A stretch of 64,000 bases of DNA, taken from an uncultured bacterium. Lineage in GTDB: Bacteria > Cyanobacteriota > Vampirovibrionia > Gastranaerophilales > Gastranaerophilaceae. Below the pieces are notes generated by a model that made no database searches, was not told the origin of the DNA, and was given only the letters and a program-made list of their open reading frames with translations. Positions 1 through 7,687 of the stretch are shown here, in pieces (positions within the stretch are counted from its first letter, which is position 1; each line of letters starts with the position of its first letter). The position numbers were made by a program, and so were the translations under genes. The stretch covers positions 434,001 to 498,000 of the forward strand of contig CAREDV010000001.1 in NCBI GenBank assembly GCA_948964545.1. Reading direction: 5' to 3'.

Positions 1-943
1 TAATAACACCTAAAACTGTACTTAATGCAGCTGCGCCGATTAAAGCTTTACCTGCATGTTTTGAAACACCTTTGCCTTCGCCTTTCCAAAAATCTTTTAC
101 GCTTTCTACAAAGTTGTGACCGAAAGACTGCAGGCATTTTTTAAATTCTTTGCCTTTCCAGAATTTGAAAGTCATTACGTTAAAGAAGTTTTCCCAAGGT
201 TTTTGGAATGCAATGCCGACACCTGTTGCCGCCCAAAGATATGATGAAATATTTTTGGCTAAATTCGTTTTTATTACAATCTCTTTTATTCTCGGTTTAA
301 CTTCCTGATCAGAATCGTTTAAGTTTTCTCCCATACCCAATTTTTTTGCAATTTTGTCATACCGATAATTTCGTTTTTGACCTTTTGCTTCATCTCCGTA
401 AAGCAAATCCCAGCGAGGAAATTCTACACTTTCAAAAACTTTATGGTGTTCAATACTTGTTATATCTGTATCGTTTATATCGTCAGGAAGCTCGTAGATT
501 ACTTTGGCATAAGGACGTTCGGTGTCAATTCCAGTTATCATTTTAACAGGTTTGCTTACCAATGCTTTTGATGCATTTTTTAATATGCCGTAGAAAAGAA
601 CTCCGAGTGCCATTTTTTTGCCGATTGCAGAAGCTTTTGTCTTTGCAAATGGTGCAAAATGTTTATTTGCAGCGTTAAATACTGCCATCATGGTAACACT
701 TCCGATTAAATACGGTACTGTTCCCATAGTCAGGAATTCATAGAAATTAGCGTTTTTGCTCCCTTTAAACCCCTTTGCAGGGTATAATGTCATTGCGTTT
801 GTGAGTTTATCTATACCAATTTTAGTGCGTGTAGCAAGATTGTTATTCAAAAGCGTATCGTGGTTGTATTCCAACGATTTTTCTTTTTTATCATTTGCAG
901 AAAAATTTATTTTATTTTTATGGTTATTAACCGCTAGAATCAT
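1..943 (-). CDS. Unknown membrane-associated protein, 3' end outside window
   Basis: At least 314 residues are visible on the minus strand; the gene runs off the left edge. The start at 943 is chosen because GGAG lies about 5 bases upstream, while the next upstream ATG meets a stop after four codons. The N-terminus is polar (Asn/Lys) and contains INFSAN at about residues 12-17. Two hydrophobic stretches follow (about residues 75-95 and around 245) with a Lys-rich middle, and the visible end (about residue 300) is Ala/Gly-rich and hydrophobic. There is no signal peptide and no domain I recognise. The N-terminal style matches other unknown proteins here (starts near 36632 and 60333). Coding status is solid; function unknown. 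Confidence 0.75.
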   Translation of the reverse strand, partial: MILAVNNHKNKINFSANDKKEKSLEYNHDTLLNNNLATRTKIGIDKLTNAMTLYPAKGFKGSKNANFYEFLTMGTVPYLIGSVTMMAVFNAANKHFAPFAKTKASAIGKKMALGVLFYGILKNASKALVSKPVKMITGIDTERPYAKVIYELPDDINDTDITSIEHHKVFESVEFPRWDLLYGDEAKGQKRNYRYDKIAKKLGMGENLNDSDQEVKPRIKEIVIKTNLAKNISSYLWAATGVGIAFQKPWENFFNVMTFKFWKGKEFKKCLQSFGHNFVESVKDFWKGEGKGVSKHAGKALIGAAALSTVLGVI

Positions 944-1026
944 TTTTACTCCACACGCATGAATCTCAATATTTTAAGATTCCTAAATTTTTTTTTTTGT
1001 TAGTTATTTTAGTATTTTTACATTTG

Positions 1027-1869
1027 TTAATATATACTAAAAAAAACTGCAGTTGCGATTCCTGCGATAATACAATAATATCCGAATATTTTTAATGAAA
1101 ATTTAGAGATAAATTTCATAAAATATTTAATACATATATACCCTGTTATGGCAGAAACGATTGTACCCGTAATTATTGCAGTCCAATTGTATTTTACTGC
1201 TTCTTGAATATTTATTTCAAGAAGCGGATAAACCATTGATGCTCCAAGAATTATAGGAATGCTCAGCAGAAACGAATATCTTGCTGATGTTATTCTATCT
1301 AATCCTAAAAATAAACCTGTTGCAATTGTCCAACCAGAGCGTGAAAACCCTGGTAAAGAAGCTAATCCTTGTGCTATGCCTATGAAGATTGAAGTTTTTA
1401 AATCTACTTCCGATTTTTTGGCTTCGATTTTTTTTGATTTATACTCGCTGTATAAAAGTGTAAAACCTGTTATAAATAATAAAATTCCGACAATTGCAGG
1501 TGAATACACAAGTTTTTCAGCAATGTTATTAATCGGAAGTGCCATTGCAACAGTTATTGCAGTACCTGCAAGAATGAATAAGCCCAATTTAGCTTCTTGA
1601 TTTGACCAATCTTTTGTTTTAAAAGCCTGCCGCATTGCTTTTAAGATATTCATAATATCTTTTCTAAAAAATATTAAAACAGCAATTAAAGTCCCGAGAT
1701 GCACCATAATATCGAAAAATACTTCTTCATTCGAAGTCTGTACAATCTCAATTCCTTTAAAAACTTTATAAAAATTAGATGTAAAAACGAGGTGCGCAGA
1801 ACTTGATATAGGCAAAAACTCGCTTAATCCCTGAACTATCCCCATTAATATTGCTTGTATAAGGTTCAT
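1027..1869 (-). CDS. uppP: Undecaprenyl-diphosphatase UppP/BacA
   Basis: An integral membrane phosphatase of 280 residues, the usual family length. It dephosphorylates undecaprenyl diphosphate to recycle the lipid carrier for peptidoglycan and other envelope polymers. The two signature regions are present: GLSEFLPISSSAHL near residue 15, with the catalytic Glu and Ser-rich motif, and PGFSRSGWT near residue 175, with the conserved Arg. About eight hydrophobic helices are evident. A GAGGAAA ribosome site precedes the ATG. It is the last gene of a minus-strand group with queD and kdsC, separated from queD by a GC-rich palindromic repeat. Bacitracin-resistance function is known for the family, not tested here. 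Confidence 0.95.
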   Translation of the reverse strand: MNLIQAILMGIVQGLSEFLPISSSAHLVFTSNFYKVFKGIEIVQTSNEEVFFDIMVHLGTLIAVLIFFRKDIMNILKAMRQAFKTKDWSNQEAKLGLFILAGTAITVAMALPINNIAEKLVYSPAIVGILLFITGFTLLYSEYKSKKIEAKKSEVDLKTSIFIGIAQGLASLPGFSRSGWTIATGLFLGLDRITSARYSFLLSIPIILGASMVYPLLEINIQEAVKYNWTAIITGTIVSAITGYICIKYFMKFISKFSLKIFGYYCIIAGIATAVFFSIY

Positions 1870-1904
1870 TTTCCTCTTTCCAAAACTGTAAAATTTCTCA
1901 AAAA

Positions 1905-1936
1905 CCCAGGTGGCGGGTGGAGCGGCTACGCTCCTT
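1905..1936 (-). repeat. GC-rich dispersed palindromic repeat, copy 1
   Basis: On the minus strand this reads AAGGAGCGTAGCCGCTCC followed by ACCCGCCACCTGGG. A near-identical copy lies at 34422-34451, differing by a few bases. The 5' half can form a GGAGCG/CGCTCC hairpin. It is far more GC-rich than its surroundings. It supplies the stop codon and last residues of queD. Its nature (REP-like element or remnant) is not known. Confidence 0.7.
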
Positions 1937-2291
1937 CCTCATAATAGCTGCAGCATGATGTCTGTGTTTCCCAAACATTTACTTTGCTCAGCTGAACAAT
2001 TCTTTCTTTCAGCTTAGTGTAAATGAAATATGCTATCATTTCACTTGACGGGCTTTCGCCTTTAAATTCTGGAAGTTCGTTAATATCTTTATGGTCAAGC
2101 ATATCCAAAACTGCGTTCAACTCTTTTTTTAATACTTTGTAATCGATTAAAATATTACTCTTGTCAAGTGTATCGCCTTTTACAAAAGCTTCTACCATCC
2201 AGTTGTGTCCATGCTGATTTTCGCATTCACCGTCGTAATTTAAAAGGTGATGTGCAGCGGCAAAAAATGCCTGTGTTTTAATTTCAAACAT
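1926..2291 (-). CDS. queD: 6-carboxy-tetrahydropterin synthase (QueD/PTPS family)
   Basis: A 121-residue enzyme of the 6-pyruvoyl-tetrahydropterin synthase fold. QueD converts 7,8-dihydroneopterin triphosphate to 6-carboxytetrahydropterin in the queuosine/preQ0 pathway for tRNA modification. The zinc-binding histidines are visible: FFAAAHHLL near residue 12 and HGHNW near residue 28. The catalytic Cys of QueD-type proteins may be C23, before NQHGHNW. It overlaps kdsC by one base (TAATG), so the two are probably translationally coupled. The last residues and stop lie inside a GC-rich palindromic repeat, so the C-terminus (EEGA) may be partly repeat-derived. A eukaryote-like PTPS role is less likely. 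Confidence 0.88.
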   Translation of the reverse strand: MFEIKTQAFFAAAHHLLNYDGECENQHGHNWMVEAFVKGDTLDKSNILIDYKVLKKELNAVLDMLDHKDINELPEFKGESPSSEMIAYFIYTKLKERIVQLSKVNVWETQTSCCSYYEEGA

Positions 2292-2764
2292 TATTTATTC
2301 TCCAGTATATAGTCGCAAAATTCTCTTACAGCTCCACGTCCGCCGTTTTTTGATGAAATAAAGTTTGCAATTGCTTTAACTTTTTCAACAGCATCTGCGG
2401 GACAGCCTTTTAATTTTACCTTTTCCAAAACGCAGATATCAGGCAGATCATCGCCCATATATGCCGTATTTTCAAAAGTTAAATTGTATTTTTTAAGGAT
2501 TTCTTCCAATGTTGCAATTTTATTTTTTGAACCCTGATGAAGCTCTTTTATATTCAGATTTTTCGCTCTGTGTTCAACGGTTCCGTTATTTCTGGCAGTA
2601 ATTATTGCGGTAATAATTCCCGCATTGTTAAGGTTTACAATCCCCTGACCGTCTTTTGCGTTGAATGTTTTGTATTCATGTCCGAACTCGTCAAAAGTTA
2701 AACTTCCGTCAGTTAATACGCCATCAACATCAAATGCAACAAGTTTTATTTCTAAATTTTCCAT
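2291..2764 (-). CDS. kdsC: 3-deoxy-D-manno-octulosonate 8-phosphate phosphatase (KdsC, HAD family)
   Basis: A 157-residue HAD phosphatase without a cap domain, typical of KdsC, which removes phosphate from KDO-8-P for LPS inner-core synthesis. Motif I FDVDGVLTDG sits at residues 11-20. Motif II is around the TARNNG segment (about residue 56), and motif IV is GDDLPD near residue 104. A KDO pathway implies an LPS-type outer membrane. It is the first gene of the kdsC-queD-uppP group. A GATAAT hexamer ends exactly six bases before the ATG with no ribosome-binding site, suggesting a leaderless message. A related sialate or other sugar-phosphate phosphatase cannot be excluded from sequence alone. 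Confidence 0.88.
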   Translation of the reverse strand: MENLEIKLVAFDVDGVLTDGSLTFDEFGHEYKTFNAKDGQGIVNLNNAGIITAIITARNNGTVEHRAKNLNIKELHQGSKNKIATLEEILKKYNLTFENTAYMGDDLPDICVLEKVKLKGCPADAVEKVKAIANFISSKNGGRGAVREFCDYILENK

Positions 2765-2770
2765 AGCATT

Positions 2771-2776
2771 ATTATC
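2771..2776 (-). promoter_or_regulatory. -10 box of leaderless kdsC
   Basis: GATAAT on the minus strand, then AATGCT, then the ATG of kdsC. The six-base gap would put the transcription start at the first base of the start codon. No convincing -35 box is visible. Confidence 0.5.
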
Positions 2777-2840
2777 CTATAAAAAGACTAAATTTATACA
2801 AAATATTTAATTTTTGTTAAATAGTTTCGATATTAAATTT

Positions 2841-3011
2841 ATGGAAAACATAGAGCTTGATTTAACATCAATGAATATTTTTGACAGTTTAAAGACGATG
2901 GTTTTGTCATCAGCACATCATCCTGAGCGAATTTTAAAATGCAAAGGTGTGTCTGAAGATGCTAAGTCTTTAATTTCAACTTTTGAAGTCAGAAATCTTG
3001 AGTTTGTATAA
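2841..3011 (+). CDS. Small protein of unknown function (56 aa)
   Basis: A short ORF (MENIELDLTSMN...) with no recognisable domain, signal peptide or membrane segment. The ATG at 2841 is preferred over an upstream in-frame ATG at 2814 because a GATATT hexamer ends six bases before it, matching the leaderless arrangement seen at many genes here. It is divergent from kdsC. The next gene, at 3033, has its predicted -35 box inside the end of this ORF. It contains the segment SSAHHPERILKC. Moderate confidence that it is translated; function unknown. Confidence 0.5.
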   Translation: MENIELDLTSMNIFDSLKTMVLSSAHHPERILKCKGVSEDAKSLISTFEVRNLEFV

Positions 3012-3026
3012 TTTTCATTATAAAAT
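2998..3026 (+). promoter_or_regulatory. Promoter of leaderless GTG gene at 3033
   Basis: TTGAGT at 2998-3003, a 17-base spacer and TAAAAT at 3021-3026, then six bases before GTG. The near-consensus sigma-70 boxes and the exact gap support initiation on the GTG codon. Confidence 0.6.
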
Positions 3027-3032
3027 ATTTGC

Positions 3033-3377
3033 GTGAAAAAAGTTTTAATACTGATATCTTTTATATTTGTATTTTTGTCATGCTGTTTTACTTCATTTGA
3101 GTTTAAAACGCCAGATATTCAATCGTCAGGTATTCAGCAAATAAGTAGGGCATGTACATCTGTTGAAAAAAGCGATGTCAGCACTGATTATTATATAGTC
3201 GGCATATCGCATTTAAATTTAACACAATATTTGTCAAATTTATTAGGAAATGTTTGTGCTGTATGTGAAAACAGTACTTATAAAAAACTAAATTTATATC
3301 TTGTATTTACGCATTGGGAAATTATTAATTCATCAAATTTGAAAATTTCCACGGTGCTTAATCCGAGAGCACCTTAG
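3033..3377 (+). CDS. Secreted small protein of unknown function
   Basis: A 114-residue product starting at GTG. It has an N-terminal signal sequence: a Lys pair, then ILISFIFVFL, then SCCF, which could act as a lipoprotein cleavage site at C17 or C18. The mature part is Ser/Asn-rich with four more cysteines (C41, C75, C78 and possibly one disulfide pair). No family recognised. There is no Shine-Dalgarno sequence; instead a TAAAAT -10 box ends six bases before the GTG, with TTGAGT 17 bases further up. The likely location is periplasm or membrane surface. Function unknown. Confidence 0.6.
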   Translation: MKKVLILISFIFVFLSCCFTSFEFKTPDIQSSGIQQISRACTSVEKSDVSTDYYIVGISHLNLTQYLSNLLGNVCAVCENSTYKKLNLYLVFTHWEIINSSNLKISTVLNPRAP

Positions 3378-3454
3378 CTTTTATTCTCCCATTGTTTGTA
3401 TGTTAGGCGATTTTTAAAATCGCTGAATTTTGATATGTTAAAAAAGGAGAATTT

Positions 3455-3700
3455 ATGGAAAATTTTACAAATAATATTCAGGACGGCATAGTCATTATGC
3501 TTATTGGCATGGGTGTAGTATTTTTATTTCTTACTATTATGGTATTTGTTATGGGATGGACTTCAAAGCTTGTATTAAAGCTTAATGAAATATTTCCTGA
3601 AGAAATAAAGGAAGAAAAATCAGTTAAAAAACAAAACAAAACAGATGACAGCGAAATTGTACTAGCTATTGCAATAGCTTGTGCTCAAAGGAGAGTATAA
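3455..3700 (+). CDS. OadG-like small membrane subunit (sodium-pump decarboxylase gamma chain family)
   Basis: 81 residues with one strong N-terminal transmembrane helix (IVIMLIGMGVVFLFLTIMVFVMG, about residues 12-34). A charged linker rich in Glu/Lys follows, ending in SEIVLAIAIACAQRRV, which is typical of OadG gamma chains. In the family, OadG anchors biotin-dependent decarboxylase Na+ pumps and aids assembly. A good ribosome site (AAGGAG) precedes the ATG. The stop overlaps the next gene by one base (TAATG). No alpha or beta decarboxylase subunit is in the window; its only partner here is a Na+ transporter-like protein, so its role may have been repurposed. Confidence 0.7.
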   Translation: MENFTNNIQDGIVIMLIGMGVVFLFLTIMVFVMGWTSKLVLKLNEIFPEEIKEEKSVKKQNKTDDSEIVLAIAIACAQRRV

Positions 3701-5025
3701 TGGAACATTTACATGCATTTGTTCAGGGGCATGCCGTAATTATTTCAGCATTAATTTTATTGACGGCATATATTTTTATTGCTCTTGAAAAGATACCTAA
3801 AGTTACCGTGGCACTTCTTGGAGCAGGTTTAACTATTCTGCTTGGCCTGGTAAGTCAGACGAAATTTGTTGGAGAAACAATAAATTCACATTATTTTATA
3901 AATTTTGTGGATTTTAATGTTATATTTCTTCTTGTATCAATGATGATTATTGTAAGCATTTCGGCAAGAAGCGGTATGTTTAACTGGGTTGCCAATGAAC
4001 TTTTGAGGTTTACAAAAGGGCATCCGAAACTCGTTTTGTTGACGCTTGGTATTTTTACTGCTGTAACTTCTGCCTTTTTAGATAATGTTACAACTGTAAT
4101 TTTGATTATGCCTGTAACCTTTTTTATTGCAGAACAATTGGATATCAATCCATTGCCGTTTCTTATTACGGAAATTTTTGCATCAAATATCGGAGGTACT
4201 GCTACTTTAATTGGTGATCCGCCAAATATTATCATTGGAAGTGCTGCGGGATTATCTTTTATGGATTTTTTGAAAGAACTTACAGGTGTTGTGCTTGTAA
4301 TATTAATGATTATTGTTGGATTAATGATGTTTATATTCAGAAAACAGCTTAAAACATCGCCTGAAAAGATGGAGGCTGTTGCAAATTTAGATAACTCAAG
4401 TACTATTACAGATTTTTCATTAATGATAAGAAGCGGAATTGTGCTTGCTCTTGTGATTTTAGGGTTTGTAATGCATGACGTAACTCATATTGAAACCTGT
4501 GTTACGGCTATGTTAGGTGCAAGTTTCCTGCTTTTATTTGAAAAACCGAAAGATATTTTATGTGATGTGGAATGGAACACAATCTTTTTCTTTATCGGGT
4601 TGTTCATAATAATCGGCGGACTTGAAGCATCAGGCGGAATTGCATTGATGGCGCAGTGGATTTTGAAAGTTACTCAAGGCTCGCAGGAAGCAGCTGCTAT
4701 GATAATATTATGGGCATCAGGATTTATATCGGGAATAATTGATAACATTCCCTATACTGCAACTATGACTCCTATGATTCTGCAGATTCAAAAAACTATG
4801 GGAGCTGATTATACATATCCATTGTGGTGGTGTTTGTCACTTGGTGCATGTCTTGGAGGAAACATGACGATTATTGGTGCAGCGGCAAACGTTATTGTTT
4901 CAGAAACTTCAGCGCATAAAGGTTATCCGATTCCTTTTATGAGGTTTTTGAAATACGGTGTTATGACAATGGTAATTTCATTGTTTATAAGTTCAATTTA
5001 TGTATATATTAGATTTATTCATTAA
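3700..5025 (+). CDS. ArsB/NhaD-family (ion transporter superfamily) permease, probable Na+/H+ antiporter
   Basis: 441 residues with about 11-12 transmembrane helices. The signature SNIGGTATLIGDPPNIIIG lies near residue 170, and the matching second-half motif GNMTIIGAAANVI near residue 385; these are the inverted-repeat hairpin motifs of the ArsB/NhaD/P-protein family. Members exchange Na+ for H+ or carry anions such as arsenite; the organic-acid SLC13 group is more distant. The start at 3700 overlaps the OadG-like stop by one base and follows GGAG. The coupling to an OadG-like subunit suggests sodium circulation. The exact substrate cannot be read from sequence. Confidence 0.85.
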   Translation: MEHLHAFVQGHAVIISALILLTAYIFIALEKIPKVTVALLGAGLTILLGLVSQTKFVGETINSHYFINFVDFNVIFLLVSMMIIVSISARSGMFNWVANELLRFTKGHPKLVLLTLGIFTAVTSAFLDNVTTVILIMPVTFFIAEQLDINPLPFLITEIFASNIGGTATLIGDPPNIIIGSAAGLSFMDFLKELTGVVLVILMIIVGLMMFIFRKQLKTSPEKMEAVANLDNSSTITDFSLMIRSGIVLALVILGFVMHDVTHIETCVTAMLGASFLLLFEKPKDILCDVEWNTIFFFIGLFIIIGGLEASGGIALMAQWILKVTQGSQEAAAMIILWASGFISGIIDNIPYTATMTPMILQIQKTMGADYTYPLWWCLSLGACLGGNMTIIGAAANVIVSETSAHKGYPIPFMRFLKYGVMTMVISLFISSIYVYIRFIH

Positions 5026-5030
5026 TTATA

Positions 5031-5053
5031 AGCCCTCTTTTGAGGGCTTTTTT
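5031..5053 (+). terminator. Rho-independent terminator after the Na+ transporter gene
   Basis: AGCCCTC-TTTT-GAGGGCT followed by a run of T, beginning 5 bases after the stop codon. Classic intrinsic terminator. Confidence 0.9.
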
Positions 5054-5120
5054 AATATTAGTCTGTTTACTAATGCGTTTGTATAATTATTTTTATCTTT
5101 AAAAGTGGTTTAATTTTGGT

Positions 5121-5684
5121 ATGAAGAAATTGTTAATTATACTATGTGCATTGTTATGCTCACAAATAATATGTTTATCTGAAGAAATTCATTTTGATAA
5201 TGAAGTTTATAAATTGAAATTCAGTGCGCTTGCGCCTAAAACAAACGGTTATGGCAATGAATATTATAAGAATACAGAAAATGCTTCAAATTGGACTAAA
5301 ATGATAGGTGTCTATTATTATCCAGAAGAGGATAATCCTGTAAAATATGCACAGAATTTTGACAAAACTGTTGAAAATACAGACAATAGCATGCTGTTAA
5401 AATTAATAGAAAATAAAAAAACTAATAAGTCAGCAATAAGTTTTTTGGTCAACGGATGTGAAAATGCTAAGAAATATTTTGAATATGATATATATAAATT
5501 TGAGAAACATCCGTCAAAGGGAATGATTGTGACAAAGTACGCACAGAAGCACTTTTTTAATCACGAAAACGAAATTGCAAATATAGCTAAACAAATTAAA
5601 GAAAATAATGATAAATACCTTGAAATGCTTGTTATATCACAGCCGCCAAGGGTTATTGAAGAAGACATAGCATTTGAAAATTAA
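5121..5684 (+). CDS. Secreted protein of unknown function (187 aa)
   Basis: Starts with a signal peptide (MKKLLIILCALLCSQIICLS, probable cleavage near residue 20). The mature domain is rich in Lys, Asn and Tyr and has no membrane segment. It contains an IGVYYYPEEDNP stretch near residue 63 and ends with ISQPPRVIEEDIAFEN. I do not recognise a family; such small alpha/beta periplasmic proteins are common in this lineage. The TTTAAT hexamer ends six bases before the ATG, and no ribosome site is evident, so a leaderless transcript is likely. Monocistronic: it follows a terminator and precedes an independent promoter. Confidence 0.75.
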   Translation: MKKLLIILCALLCSQIICLSEEIHFDNEVYKLKFSALAPKTNGYGNEYYKNTENASNWTKMIGVYYYPEEDNPVKYAQNFDKTVENTDNSMLLKLIENKKTNKSAISFLVNGCENAKKYFEYDIYKFEKHPSKGMIVTKYAQKHFFNHENEIANIAKQIKENNDKYLEMLVISQPPRVIEEDIAFEN

Positions 5685-5697
5685 AAAGTCAATGTCA

Positions 5698-5725
5698 TTG
5701 ACATAAAATCTTGAGCCTATATTAT
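5698..5725 (+). promoter_or_regulatory. Promoter of leaderless radical SAM gene
   Basis: A perfect TTGACA at 5698-5703, a 16-base spacer and TATTAT at 5720-5725, then six bases before the ATG at 5732. This is one of the clearest leaderless promoters in the window and fixes the start codon. Confidence 0.8.
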
Positions 5726-5731
5726 ACATAT

Positions 5732-6532
5732 ATGATTGCTCAAGACTATACAAGAGTTAAAGACTACTTGAATAAAACCAAGATAAAAAGTTTAGACTAT
5801 GTAATAAATCCTTATGTTGGCTGTCCTCATAAATGTTTATACTGCTATGCATCATATATGTGCAGTTTCAGCAAGCATACTGAATGCTGGGGCGATTTTA
5901 TTGATGTCAAATGTACAAACAAGAAAATAAATACTTTTAAAATTAAGGGTAAAAAGGTTCAGATAAGTACTGTTACTGACCCTTATAACAGTTTTGAAAA
6001 AGAATTCGGCGTGACCAGAAAAGTTTTGGAACAGCTTGTTAATTCTGAAGGTTTAATTAGTATAGTTACCAAATCTGATTTGGTTTTGAGAGATATTGAT
6101 TTGTTTAAACAAATGAAACATGTTGATGTAGGTGTTTCAATAAGTCTGCTTGATGAAGAATTAAAAAGCAGACTTGAGCCAAATTCTCCAAGTATTATTA
6201 AAAGAATTGAAACTCTAAAAGTTTTGAAATCTGAAGGAATTAAAACGATTTGTTATATTTCTCCGATAATTCCAGGTATAACTGATTTTGAAAATATTAT
6301 CACAGCAACAAAGGACTATGTTGATGAATATATTTTTGATAAATTGGACTTAAGGAGTAGTTTTAAAACAAAGATGTTTAATTTTATTAAGCAGGAATAT
6401 ACAGAGTTAATTCCGCTGTATGATGCAATTTATAACAAAAAAACTTCGGATTATTTTGAAAATATTGCAGATGACATTACAAACTATTGCAATAAAAATA
6501 ATATGAAATATAATATAAGTTATAGAAGTTAA
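5732..6532 (+). CDS. Radical SAM protein, spore photoproduct lyase-like (COG1533) family
   Basis: 266 residues when started at the ATG at 5732, which sits six bases after a TATTAT -10 box with TTGACA upstream. The radical SAM cluster motif CPHKCLYC (C-x3-C-x2-C) lies near residue 32, in NPYVGCPHKCLYCYA, the hallmark of the SplB-like group. Typical SAM-barrel strands follow (STVTDPYNS; TKSDLVLRDIDL; SISLLDEEL; SPIIPGITD). The family includes DNA photoproduct lyases, but most members are uncharacterised. Extra cysteines near residues 46 and 53 (MCSF, ECWG) may matter. Substrate unknown. Confidence 0.85.
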   Translation: MIAQDYTRVKDYLNKTKIKSLDYVINPYVGCPHKCLYCYASYMCSFSKHTECWGDFIDVKCTNKKINTFKIKGKKVQISTVTDPYNSFEKEFGVTRKVLEQLVNSEGLISIVTKSDLVLRDIDLFKQMKHVDVGVSISLLDEELKSRLEPNSPSIIKRIETLKVLKSEGIKTICYISPIIPGITDFENIITATKDYVDEYIFDKLDLRSSFKTKMFNFIKQEYTELIPLYDAIYNKKTSDYFENIADDITNYCNKNNMKYNISYRS

Positions 6533-6549
6533 GTATTAGAATTAAGAAT

Positions 6550-6607
6550 TTTTTGCCGGCACATAAATTGCTTCTTGACAAAACATAAATTAACTTTGCC
6601 GGCTTTT
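6550..6607 (+). terminator. Possible long stem terminator after the radical SAM gene
   Basis: Two GCCGGC palindromes flank about 40 bases that include a direct repeat of ACATAAATT. The second GCCGGC is followed by TTTTCC. It could fold as a long stem ending the transcript. The weak U-run makes this uncertain. Confidence 0.35.
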
Positions 6608-6617
6608 CCTAGAAATA

Positions 6618-6643
6618 AAAAAACCTGACTTAAGTCAGGTTTT
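6618..6643. terminator. Bidirectional terminator between convergent genes
   Basis: AAACCTGACT-TA-AGTCAGGTTT flanked by A-run and T-run on both strands. It lies between the radical SAM gene and the convergent WG-repeat gene, whose stop codon abuts it. Confidence 0.88.
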
Positions 6644-7512
6644 TATTGCATTTTTTGTTTTAATTCATATTTAATATTTGTTAATGGTCCGTTATTTGGT
6701 GTTCTAATGTTGTGATAATAATTTTTAACAAATGTCCACGGATATTTTGGCAGCCAGCTCATTTTGATTAAGATTGAAACTGTATCTGCACCTTGTGAAA
6801 GCATTAATTCATCAATAGTTTCTTCATGTGATGGTGAAATTGACGAGAAAACCTTTATAAAATAATCGGTAAATGTTACGGCAGAATAGCCTGAAGCAGT
6901 TACTGGATCTTTAATAAAAGCTGTAACTTTAAAATTATCGTCATCTTTTACTGTTTTAATATCGTCAGGCATTTCAAAATCTGCGCTTTTGATCTGTTCA
7001 ATTTCATACCACTGACCGTTATATTGAATACGCATAATATTGGGTTTTGGCATATAAATATCATCAAATTTATTTTCCAGAATTACTCTTCCATGTTTGT
7101 CTACAATTCCGTATTTATAATCTTTTTTTGTCAAAAACATTCCGCCGAAAAGCATACTAACTGATGAATATTGAGGCTGAACTATTGTATTTCCAAATTC
7201 GTCATAAACAGCAAAATCGTTGTCGTTTCCAAATTTTACGTATTTAGAAGTCAAGCGGTCAACATGTCTGTATTTTAATGGAATTAATACATCTCCGCTG
7301 CTGTTAATAAGTCCGTATTTGCTTTTTTTCTGTGCAATCCATCCAGTTTGTCCAAGTCTTATTAGTTTTGAATATTGTGCTGGAGTAATTTGATTACCCG
7401 CAGCATCTTGAAGCCCGAATTTGTTTTTTTCGCTGAAAACTTTGACATCAGCTGCAAAAACAGTTGAGGTTAAAAGTAAAATAATAATAATAAATCCAAA
7501 AAATCTTTTCAT
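6643..7512 (-). CDS. Secreted WG-repeat protein
   Basis: 289 residues with a signal peptide (MKRFFGFIIIILLLTSTVFA, cleaved after residue 20). Four WG/KWG-type repeats follow between about residues 25 and 155: KFGLQDAAGNQITPAQY, KYGLINSSGDVLIPLKY, FAVYDEFGNTIVQPQY and KYGIVDKHGRVILENKF. The repeat gives small beta-structures often used for binding at the cell surface. The C-terminal 120 residues are a separate globular region without a match I know. Likely periplasmic or surface exposed. Monocistronic, with its own terminator; ligand unknown. Confidence 0.82.
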   Translation of the reverse strand: MKRFFGFIIIILLLTSTVFAADVKVFSEKNKFGLQDAAGNQITPAQYSKLIRLGQTGWIAQKKSKYGLINSSGDVLIPLKYRHVDRLTSKYVKFGNDNDFAVYDEFGNTIVQPQYSSVSMLFGGMFLTKKDYKYGIVDKHGRVILENKFDDIYMPKPNIMRIQYNGQWYEIEQIKSADFEMPDDIKTVKDDDNFKVTAFIKDPVTASGYSAVTFTDYFIKVFSSISPSHEETIDELMLSQGADTVSILIKMSWLPKYPWTFVKNYYHNIRTPNNGPLTNIKYELKQKMQ

Positions 7513-7578
7513 AATATTATAATAGCATAAAAAATGTAACGAATTGTAAAAACGAATTTAAAGAGGTTGAAATCCAGT

Positions 7579-7615
7579 TATAATGCCTCATAGCATAGCA
7601 TAGCATAGCATAGCA
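7579..7615 (+). promoter_or_regulatory. Promoter followed by CATAG pentanucleotide array (leader 1)
   Basis: TATAAT at 7579-7584, then GCCT, then five tandem CATAG units plus CA (7589-7615). The array therefore starts about five bases after the -10 box and would form the very 5' end of the mRNA. The same layout occurs at 41822-41857, and a degenerate form at 60239-60268. Confidence 0.7.
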
Positions 7616-7687
7616 GGCGTATTGTAAAGTTTTTCGGGCAATAGACCGTCACACAAATCAGATGTAAAAGCAGAAAGGAAAAATTAT

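Noticed and set aside
346..962. Short plus-strand ORFs at the left edge
   Set aside because: They lie opposite a continuous minus-strand coding frame with a good ribosome site and start at 943.
3405..3424. Terminator at GGCGATTTTTAAAATCGCT before the OadG-like gene
   Set aside because: The stem is weak and AT-rich, and no T-run follows.
7589..7615. Tandem CATAG units as a CRISPR or coding repeat
   Set aside because: Unit is five bases with no spacers, and period five is out of phase with codons; it is a short tandem array in a leader.
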